NCBI GenBank assembly: GCA_020161845.1
Contig: JAIUNK010000001.1
Coordinates: 124,001 to 188,000 of the forward strand
Direction of reading: 5' to 3'
DNA: 64,000 nt
DNA from: Actinomycetota bacterium
Lineage (GTDB): Bacteria; Actinomycetota; Actinomycetes; Actinomycetales; Dermatophilaceae
The translations under genes were made by a program, and so were the position numbers. The notes below the pieces were generated by a model. That model did not search any database. It saw nothing but the letters and a program-made list of their open reading frames with translations, and was not told the origin of the DNA. How positions within the stretch are numbered: position 1 is the first letter of the stretch; each line of letters begins with the position of its first letter. Of the stretch, positions 58,671-64,000 are shown in pieces.

Positions 58671-59015
58671 ATGTTCCGCATCCGTACCGCCGTCGCCACC
58701 GCCGCCGTTTCGCTCGCCGCCGTGGTGGGATTCGCGGGGAGCGCTCAGGCCGCGCCGCTGGCGGGCAACTTCACGCAGAGCAACTTCACGCAGAGCAACT
58801 TCACGCAGTCCAACTTCACGCAGTCGAACTTCACCCAGTCGAACTTCACGCAGAGCAACTTCACCCAGTCGAACTTCACGCAGTCCAACTTCACGCAGTC
58901 CAACTTCACCCAGTCCAACTTCACCCAGTCGAACTTCACCCAGTCGAACTTCACGCAGTCGAACTTCACGCAGTCGGTGCTGCCGCTCTGGGCGCAGGCG
59001 GGCCTGCTCGGCTGA
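58671..59015 (+). CDS. Secreted pentapeptide-repeat protein, 14 perfect NFTQS units
   Basis: A 114-residue exported protein: a Sec signal peptide (MFRIRTAVATAAVSLAAVVG to about AQA), a short APLAG, then 14 uninterrupted copies of NFTQS (residues 33-102) and the tail VLPLWAQAGLLG. Read in register as S-N-F-T-Q, the unit fits the pentapeptide-repeat consensus (small residue, Asp/Asn, Leu/Phe, Ser/Thr, polar), which folds as a right-handed square beta-helix; 14 units give 3.5 turns. GGAGG lies five bases before the ATG. Synonymous changes at Ser and Thr codons show the protein sequence is held constant. Function unknown; a surface or ice/ligand-binding role is speculation. Confidence 0.85.
   Translation: MFRIRTAVATAAVSLAAVVGFAGSAQAAPLAGNFTQSNFTQSNFTQSNFTQSNFTQSNFTQSNFTQSNFTQSNFTQSNFTQSNFTQSNFTQSNFTQSNFTQSVLPLWAQAGLLG
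58767..58976 (+). repeat. 15-bp tandem repeat, 14 copies
   Basis: Unit AACTTCACSCAGWSS encoding NFTQS. Copies differ only at synonymous third positions of Thr (ACG/ACC) and by AGC/TCC/TCG for Ser. No spacers, so not a CRISPR array. Confidence 0.95.
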
Positions 59016-59060
59016 TCGAGCCTGCGCCGGCCCGCCAGGCCAGTCAGATCACCGCGCCGG

Positions 59061-60125
59061 TCAGATCATGGCGGGGAGCCAGCCGATGAACTCGGCCCCC
59101 AGCCCCCGACCGCTGCTACGGGCGACGAGTTCCCCGCCGTGGGCCCGGATGATCTCCCGAGCGATCGTCAGGCCGATGCCGGACCCGGTCTCCCCGCGTG
59201 ACTCGCGTCGGCCGACCACCCGATAGAAGCGCTCGAAGATCCGCTCCAGGTCCGCGGGGTCGATACCCTCCCCGGTGTCCCGCACCGAGAACCACGTCCA
59301 CCGGCCGGATCGGCCGATCCGCAGCGAGATGGTGCCACCCGGTGTGGTCGCCCGGACCGCATTGCCCACCAGATTGCGCACCACCTGCGAGACGCGGTCC
59401 TGGTCGACGTACACCGGCACCAGTTCCGCCCCCGGCCGCACGTCCAGCACGAGGCCGGCGTCCTCCACCTGCGGACGCAGCCGTTCCGCCGCGGCCACCA
59501 CCACCCCGCGCAGGTCGAACAGCAGCGGCCGCAGGTCCAGCCGGCCCTCCTCGGCCCGGGACAGCGCGGACAGGTCGTCGGAGAGCCGCCGCAGTCGCCG
59601 TACCTCGTCGGTGACGTGCCCCAGTTCCTCGGCGTCGATCGGGATGATCCCGTCGATCATCCCCTCGACGTAGCCGTCGATGATCGTCAGGGGCGTACGC
59701 ATCTCGTGCGCGACCTCGCCGAGCAACCGGCGCCTGCGGGTCTCGGTGTCGGCCAACGCCCCGCGCAGCCGGTTGAGGTCGGTGACGAGGCTGCCCAGGC
59801 TTCCGTCGACGGCGGGCAGGGGTTCCTGGTATTCCCCGGTCCCGATCGTGGCCGTCGCGTGCCGTAGTCGGCTCAGCGGCAGCACGAGCCGGTACGCCGC
59901 GACGCAGGCGACCAGCGCGCTCAGCGCCAGGCCGACGGCGGCCCCGGCCGCCAGCCCCCGATCGATCCGCTCCACCGTGGCCGACATCGGCCAGTCGTGC
60001 GGCGCCTCGTTCAGATCGGTCAACATGGCCAGCACGAGGTGCCGGCCGAACAGGGCCGCGACCACGACGGCGGTCGCGGCGACCAGCAGGTGAGCGCCCA
60101 CCGTGCGCAAATACATGCTGCTCAT
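59061..60125 (-). CDS. Sensor histidine kinase of a two-component system
   Basis: A 354-residue membrane kinase: a first membrane helix (LLVAATAVVVAALFG), a short external loop, a second helix (GLAAGAAVGLALSALVACVA), a HAMP linker (RLVLPLSRLRHATATIG), then a canonical core with H-box His140 in GEVAHEMRTPLT, N-box NLVGNAVRA, G1 box VRDTGEGI, F-box FERFYR and G2 box GSGIGLTIA. The loop is short (about 25 residues), so it may sense membrane or envelope state. It starts 8 bp after the response-regulator stop and so is its partner. It converges on the NFTQS gene. Confidence 0.94.
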   Translation of the reverse strand: MSSMYLRTVGAHLLVAATAVVVAALFGRHLVLAMLTDLNEAPHDWPMSATVERIDRGLAAGAAVGLALSALVACVAAYRLVLPLSRLRHATATIGTGEYQEPLPAVDGSLGSLVTDLNRLRGALADTETRRRRLLGEVAHEMRTPLTIIDGYVEGMIDGIIPIDAEELGHVTDEVRRLRRLSDDLSALSRAEEGRLDLRPLLFDLRGVVVAAAERLRPQVEDAGLVLDVRPGAELVPVYVDQDRVSQVVRNLVGNAVRATTPGGTISLRIGRSGRWTWFSVRDTGEGIDPADLERIFERFYRVVGRRESRGETGSGIGLTIAREIIRAHGGELVARSSGRGLGAEFIGWLPAMI

Positions 60126-60132
60126 CGGGCCC

Positions 60133-60987
60133 TCATGCGCCTGGCGTGGCGGGCGTTCGCGGCCATTCCCGCGACTCCTCGACAGGCGGCACGGCGAGTT
60201 CCTCGGCAGGCTGCTCGGCGGGCTGCGTGACCGGCGACGCGACCGGCGGCGCTGCAGCTCCCTGGGCCAGTGGCTGCAGCAGGAACTTGTAGCCCACGCC
60301 GCGGACGGTTCCGATGATGCGCGGCCGGGCCGCATCGTCGTGCAGCACCCGGCGGATGTTGCGGACGTGGACGTCGACAACGCGCTCGTCACCATAGAAG
60401 TCGTAGCCCCAGACCCGCTCCAACAGCTGGGCCCGCGAGAAGACCCGCCCGCAGTCCTCGGCCAGCGCCCAGAGCAGGTCGAATTCGAGGGTCGACAGGC
60501 TGACCTCGGCGCCGTCCACGTGGATCTCGCGGCTGCGCGCGTCGACCGTCAGGCCCGGGAAGCGCCGCAACTCCTCGAGCCGGGCCGCGTGCGGGGCCAG
60601 CGCGGCGCGCGGACCGGACCGGTCCCGCCGCAGCACCGTGTTGACCCGTGCGACGACCTCGCGGGGGCTGAACGGTTTGGTGACATAGTCATCCGCCCCG
60701 ATGGTCAGCCCGACCAGCTTGTCCAACTCCTCGCTGCGGGCCGTGACCAGGATGATGTAGACCTCGCTGGTGGCCCGCATCCGCCGCAGCACTTCCATGC
60801 CGTCCATGTCGGGCAGCCCGACGTCGAGCAGGATGAGCACCGGATCGACGTGCCCGAAGACCTCCAACGCCTGGGTGCCCGAGCCGGCTTCGTCGACGCC
60901 GAACCCGTCCGCCTCGAGATAGGCCCGCAGGACCCGACGAATCTGGGCCTCGTCGTCCACGACGAGAATCCGTCGTCGTTGCGTCAT
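60133..60987 (-). CDS. OmpR/PhoB-family response regulator
   Basis: A 284-residue regulator. The receiver domain has DDE at 11-13, the phosphoacceptor Asp55 in LILLDVGLPDMDG and Lys104 in VTKPF. The winged-helix DNA-binding domain follows (VSLSTLEFDLLWALAEDCGR, VVDVHVRNIRRVL, IIGTVRGVGYKF). An extra C-terminal tail of about 45 residues, Pro/Ala/Glu-rich, is unusual. First gene of the two-gene unit with the kinase. An inverted repeat (ACGTCCACCG...CGGTGGACGT) upstream could be an autoregulatory site, but this is inference. Confidence 0.93.
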   Translation of the reverse strand: MTQRRRILVVDDEAQIRRVLRAYLEADGFGVDEAGSGTQALEVFGHVDPVLILLDVGLPDMDGMEVLRRMRATSEVYIILVTARSEELDKLVGLTIGADDYVTKPFSPREVVARVNTVLRRDRSGPRAALAPHAARLEELRRFPGLTVDARSREIHVDGAEVSLSTLEFDLLWALAEDCGRVFSRAQLLERVWGYDFYGDERVVDVHVRNIRRVLHDDAARPRIIGTVRGVGYKFLLQPLAQGAAAPPVASPVTQPAEQPAEELAVPPVEESREWPRTPATPGA

Positions 60988-61315
60988 CCGTGTCCCACCG
61001 TCGCCTTCCACCCCGCCTGCCCTGCGCCCGGCCTCCCCCTGCCTGGGTCGTGTGGCCGCAGGCGCGTTGCGGCACACGTCCACCGACCGCCGCGGCGCAC
61101 GGTGGACGTCGCCGGAGATGGCCGAAAACTGCTGGCCCACACCGCAGTCACCGCGACAAGGGTGTGCCCTTGCACCCATTGTGGGACGTCCGACCCGTGC
61201 AGCACCTCCGACGCGCTGGCGGAACTCGACCGCGCCGCTCGGCAGACCGCCTCGATCAGGGACCATCCTCGTCCCGGAACGGGCGGCCCGAGGCCGGATC
61301 CAGCAGGATGAGGGA
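60988..61315. other. Divergent intergenic region with two inverted repeats
   Basis: 328 bp between the response regulator and the helical repeat protein. No gene is supported. A perfect 10-bp inverted repeat (ACGTCCACCG) with 14-nt spacing lies at 61076-61109, and a short one (CAAGGG TGTG CCCTTG) at 61157-61172; either could be regulatory. Confidence 0.45.
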
Positions 61316-62140
61316 ATGCGCCTCCCCGGACCCCATGACCTGTTCACCGCCGCGACGACCATGCGCGACGGGGTGCAGTCGGCCTATGACGACATCGCGG
61401 ACCTGATCGATCTGGCACCGCGCCTGTTCACGCTGGTGGATCGGGTCGAGGTCATGGTCGCCCGAGCCGAGCGGCTGCTCGGCCGGGCCGACGAACTGCT
61501 GGGCGATGCCGCGTCGATGGCCGCCCGCGGCGAGGCGGCGCTCACCCAGGGGGAGACGCTGCTGCGGCGCGGGGAGGCGGTGCTGGCCACGGCCGAGGTG
61601 ACGGTGCTCGAGGCGAAGAGTACGGCGGACGCGGCGCGGGCCACGACGGCCGAGGCGGCCCGCGCCGTGGCCGGGGCCGAGCAGACCCTCGTCGGCGCCG
61701 AACGGCTGCTGCACCGCGCGACCGCCCTGGTCGACCCGCTGGAGCCGATGACTGCGCGCCTGCTGCCCGTCGCGGACCGGCTGATCCCGATGGCGGACCG
61801 GCTGATGCCGATGGCGGACCGGCTGATGCCGATGGCGGACCGGCTCATGCCGGCCGCCGAGCAGCTCACCCCGGTGGTGGAGCGGCTCGGCGCCTCGACC
61901 GCCGATGTCGAGGTGGAGGCGCTGGTGCGGATGCTCGACCGGATGCCCCAACTGACCCACCACCTGGAGGCCGACGTCCTGCCGATGCTGACCACGTTGC
62001 AGCAGGTCGGACCCGATGTGCACGACATCCTCGACGCCGTCACCGACCTCAGCCGCGCGATCAAGGGCATGCCCGGCATGAACCTGCTGGTCCGCCGCGG
62101 CGAGCGCAAGGAGGAGGAAGAGCAGGACGACGCGGGCTGA
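61316..62140 (+). CDS. Helical repeat protein (coiled-coil/phasin-like), function unknown
   Basis: A 274-residue protein that is almost entirely amphipathic helix, Ala/Leu/Glu-rich. Residues 153-180 hold tandem heptads of the type ADRLMPM, encoded by 21-bp DNA repeats at 61772-61855. The C-terminus is highly charged (RRGERKEEEEQDDAG). There is no signal peptide or clear membrane helix. The pattern recalls phasin- or apolipoprotein-like surface binders and methyl-accepting-type coiled coils, but I do not recognise the family. ATG with a weak GAGGG before it. It is divergent from the two-component system and converges on corA. Confidence 0.75.
   Translation: MRLPGPHDLFTAATTMRDGVQSAYDDIADLIDLAPRLFTLVDRVEVMVARAERLLGRADELLGDAASMAARGEAALTQGETLLRRGEAVLATAEVTVLEAKSTADAARATTAEAARAVAGAEQTLVGAERLLHRATALVDPLEPMTARLLPVADRLIPMADRLMPMADRLMPMADRLMPAAEQLTPVVERLGASTADVEVEALVRMLDRMPQLTHHLEADVLPMLTTLQQVGPDVHDILDAVTDLSRAIKGMPGMNLLVRRGERKEEEEQDDAG
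61772..61855 (+). repeat. 21-bp tandem repeats encoding ADRLMPM
   Basis: Four units of GCGGACCGGCTGATGCCGATG, the first with ATC for ATG and the last diverged at its end. In frame within the helical repeat protein gene. Confidence 0.85.
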
Positions 62141-62190
62141 GACGCCGGCCCCAGATCCGGGCAGGACCACCTGGCACCGGGGTCGCCCCG

Positions 62191-63342
62191 CTAGAGCCAG
62201 TCGCGGCGCCGGAACGCGACGTACAGCCCCACCGCGCCCACCACGACGAGCACGACGCTCTGCCAGAGCCCGGCGGTGTCCTGGAATCCCGGATAGGGCA
62301 CGTTCTGCCCGAACCAGCCGGTGACCGCGGTGGGCACGGCGATGATGGCGGCCCACGCGGCGAGCTTCTTCATGACGCTGTTGAGGCGGGCGTCCTGCAG
62401 CGACAGGTTGGTCTCGAACACCGAGGACACCATGTCCCGCAGCGACTCGGTCCACTCGGCGGCCCGCAGGACGTGGTCGTACAGGTCGTCGTACCACGGC
62501 CGCAGCGTCGCCTCCCCGGCCACCGCCGCCGCATCGCCGGGGCGCGGCTCGCGGTGCCGCAGGACGCCGTTGACCAGCTCGCGCATCGGCAGGACGACTC
62601 GGCGGAGCTGGACGAGTTCCTTGCGCATCCGGTAGGTGGCCTGCTGCACCTCCCGCGTCGGCGCCGGGTCCTGGAACAGCACGTCCTCGATGTCCTCGAT
62701 CGCGTCGTCGATGCGCTGGATGGTCTCGAAGTGCGAGTCGACGACCGCGTCGATCAGCCCGTGCGTGAGGGCGCCGACACCCGCCGGACCGGACCGGACC
62801 AGCAGGTCGGCGTTGTCGTCCCAGCGGGCGAGCACCTCCTCGATGGGAAAGGCGTCGTCGGGGCGGATGGTGATCAACGCCCGCGGCAGCACGATCGCGC
62901 TGATCTTGGCCAGCCGCAGCCGGGACTGGTGCTCGGCCCGCTCGGTCCGCTCGGCTCGGTCGGCCCGCTCGGTCCGCTCGGCTCGGTCGGCTCGGTCGGT
63001 CCGGTCGGCTCGGTCGCCGGCTGGCTCGTCGTCAAGGCTGGTCGCGTACATCGTCAGCACCACCCGGTCCCCGTGCCGCATGGCTTTGGGCCGCTCCAGG
63101 TGGGCCAGGATGTCCTCGACGCTCTGGCCGCTGATGTTGAGCTCCGTGGCCAGCTCGGCGATCCGGTCCCGGCCCGGCGCGACCAGATCGACCCAGGCGA
63201 GAGCGGCCGGGTCGGCCAGATGGGTGTCGAGGTCGCCCAGCGCGAACGGGGTCGCGGTGAGCCGGCCGTCGCGCCACAGCCGGGTACGGACGGCGGCCCG
63301 GGCCGATGGCCCGGGCCGCGGGGGGCTCGCTGGCTCGCTCAC
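62191..63342 (-). CDS. CorA-family magnesium/divalent cation transporter
   Basis: A 383-residue CorA-type channel: cytoplasmic alpha-beta domain, long helix and two C-terminal membrane helices (KKLAAWAAIIAVPTAVTGW and GLWQSVVLVVVGAVGLYVAF). The pore-loop signature is FGQNVPYPGF, where classical CorA has GMN; G-x-N variants are known in the family, and ion preference cannot be told. An insert of alternating Asp/Glu-Arg repeats (RADRTDRADRAERTERAD) interrupts the cytoplasmic domain near residue 115, encoded by short tandem DNA repeats. GTG start without a strong ribosome-binding site. Confidence 0.9.
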   Translation of the reverse strand: MSEPASPPRPGPSARAAVRTRLWRDGRLTATPFALGDLDTHLADPAALAWVDLVAPGRDRIAELATELNISGQSVEDILAHLERPKAMRHGDRVVLTMYATSLDDEPAGDRADRTDRADRAERTERADRAERTERAEHQSRLRLAKISAIVLPRALITIRPDDAFPIEEVLARWDDNADLLVRSGPAGVGALTHGLIDAVVDSHFETIQRIDDAIEDIEDVLFQDPAPTREVQQATYRMRKELVQLRRVVLPMRELVNGVLRHREPRPGDAAAVAGEATLRPWYDDLYDHVLRAAEWTESLRDMVSSVFETNLSLQDARLNSVMKKLAAWAAIIAVPTAVTGWFGQNVPYPGFQDTAGLWQSVVLVVVGAVGLYVAFRRRDWL

Positions 63343-63362
63343 GCGCCCATTATGGGCGCCGG

Positions 63363-63659
63363 TCAGGGCAGCTGGTCCTGCGGGCCGGCGGTGCCGTCGC
63401 TGCCGCCGGAGCGGTACGTCGTGAGCTGCTCGGCGCCGAGCAGGCGCTGAGCCGTCGCCTCGTCCGGCATCACGAACCACAGCAGCGGATAGACGATGAG
63501 CTGGCTGCCCGGCAGGAGCAGCAGCAGGACCATGATCAGCCGGACGGCGCCCGGATCGGTCCCGAACTTGCGGGCCAGCCCCGAGCAGACACCGCCCAGC
63601 CAGCGGTCGTCGCCGCGGACCAGTCCGGACTTCGCCATCGTGGTGTGCAGGCCGTTCAT
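63363..63659 (-). CDS. PspC-domain membrane protein
   Basis: A 98-residue protein with the PspC signature GLVRGDDRWLGGVCSGLARK and FGTDPGAVRLIMVLLLLLPG, followed by a second hydrophobic stretch (SQLIVYPLLWFVMPD). PspC proteins take part in envelope-stress responses and may bind PspA or regulators. AAGGGGA precedes the ATG with good spacing. It lies 20 bp upstream of the corA start on the same strand, so the two are probably co-transcribed. Confidence 0.9.
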   Translation of the reverse strand: MNGLHTTMAKSGLVRGDDRWLGGVCSGLARKFGTDPGAVRLIMVLLLLLPGSQLIVYPLLWFVMPDEATAQRLLGAEQLTTYRSGGSDGTAGPQDQLP

Positions 63660-63812
63660 GTCGTTCCCCTTTGCATGGTCGCGGCGGTGTGCCCGGGCCG
63701 CAGGTGGTGGTCGGTGGGGATTCGCCGAGGTGGCTTGTCCCGATGAGTCCACTGTGCCGCGGTGCCCGGCCCGCAACCATGGGGTGCCACCCCGACCGGT
63801 CCCTGATCCGAC

Positions 63813-63840
63813 CCTCAGGGCCTCCTTCCCGACCCTGAGG
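63813..63840. promoter_or_regulatory. 8-bp inverted repeat in divergent intergenic region
   Basis: CCTCAGGG and CCCTGAGG, 12 nt apart, between the divergent pspC-domain and nitronate monooxygenase genes. Could be an operator or weak hairpin. Confidence 0.3.
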
Positions 63841-63909
63841 TCCCGGCCGGCGATGCCGAGGGGGCGGCCCACCGCGCCAGGGGCGGCGACGGAGTGCGAG
63901 GCTGGCCCC

Positions 63910-64000
63910 ATGGCCGCGCGATTCGCCCTCACCGACCTGCCCGTCCCCGTCATCGCCGCGCCGATGGCCGGCGGCCCTTCCACCCCGGCGCTGGTGGCCG
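63910..64000 (+). CDS. Nitronate monooxygenase (2-nitropropane dioxygenase family), 5' end only
   Basis: Thirty codons are visible before the window ends. TDLPVPVIAAPMAGGPSTPA matches the N-terminal FMN-binding barrel of nitronate monooxygenases, which oxidise alkyl nitronates. GAGG lies upstream of the ATG. The identification rests on this short stretch only. Divergent from the PspC-domain gene. Confidence 0.7.
   Translation, partial: MAARFALTDLPVPVIAAPMAGGPSTPALVA

Noticed and set aside
58767-58976. CRISPR-like regular repeat
   Set aside because: Units are 15 bp, directly adjacent without spacers, in frame behind a signal peptide; it is a protein repeat.

Overview
The window is about 71-72% G+C with codon use, GTG starts and gene families typical of Actinomycetota: a mycothiol-dependent isomerase-family protein, a DUF222/HNH 13E12-type protein, a CYTH-CHAD protein, a PspC-domain protein and an AMIN-like lipoprotein. 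The content looks most like Micrococcales (Dermatophilaceae/Intrasporangiaceae-like), but the family is an impression rather than something shown. No rRNA, tRNA, CRISPR array, phage or transposase gene was found. Coding density is high, and many starts overlap the previous stop (GTGA/ATGA), implying translational coupling.

Layout. 1-7.5 kb: an operon of four paralogous membrane sensor kinases (minus strand, the last cut by the window edge), with at least one member lacking the catalytic residues. 7.7-18.9 kb: SMP-30-like hydrolase, CYTH-CHAD protein, acyl-CoA dehydrogenase, LLM oxidoreductase, CopD-CtaG membrane protein, mycothiol-dependent-type protein and a BenE transporter. 19-23 kb: a 2-oxoacid dehydrogenase operon (E1-alpha, E1-beta, E2) ending in a strong hairpin. 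23-29 kb: small membrane protein, HisC-type aminotransferase, MFS transporter, FGGY kinase, Nudix hydrolase. 29-37.5 kb: a fused alpha-beta glycyl-tRNA synthetase, LysE exporter, indolepyruvate oxidoreductase subunits, peptide deformylase, YciI-like protein and ThpR.

37.6-41.7 kb: a reactive-sulfur island. A metallo-beta-lactamase/rhodanese fusion faces a rhodanese and a sulfide:quinone reductase-like enzyme, with two ATACCCC...GGGGTAT palindromes between them. A third such palindrome covers the promoter of a PIG-L deacetylase. This resembles a CstR/CsoR-controlled cst system, although no repressor gene is in view. 41.7-43.2 kb: a tyrosine phenol-lyase with its own promoter and palindromic operator.

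43.3-64 kb: MFS transporter, methionine aminopeptidase, AMIN-like lipoprotein, photolyase, DUF222/HNH protein, nucleotidyltransferase-like protein, ABC exporter (ATPase plus two permeases), methyltransferase with a class V PLP enzyme, UDP-glucose pyrophosphorylase, a YdcF/SanA-like protein, a secreted protein of 14 perfect NFTQS pentapeptides, a two-component system, a repeat-rich helical protein, CorA, a PspC protein and the start of a nitronate monooxygenase.

Two themes cut across the genes. A dispersed palindromic repeat (core CACCATGGTG or ATACCACGGTAT, flanks CGACCGTTCGTC) lies both between genes and inside the E2 reading frame. Many proteins also carry short in-frame tandem repeats in linkers.
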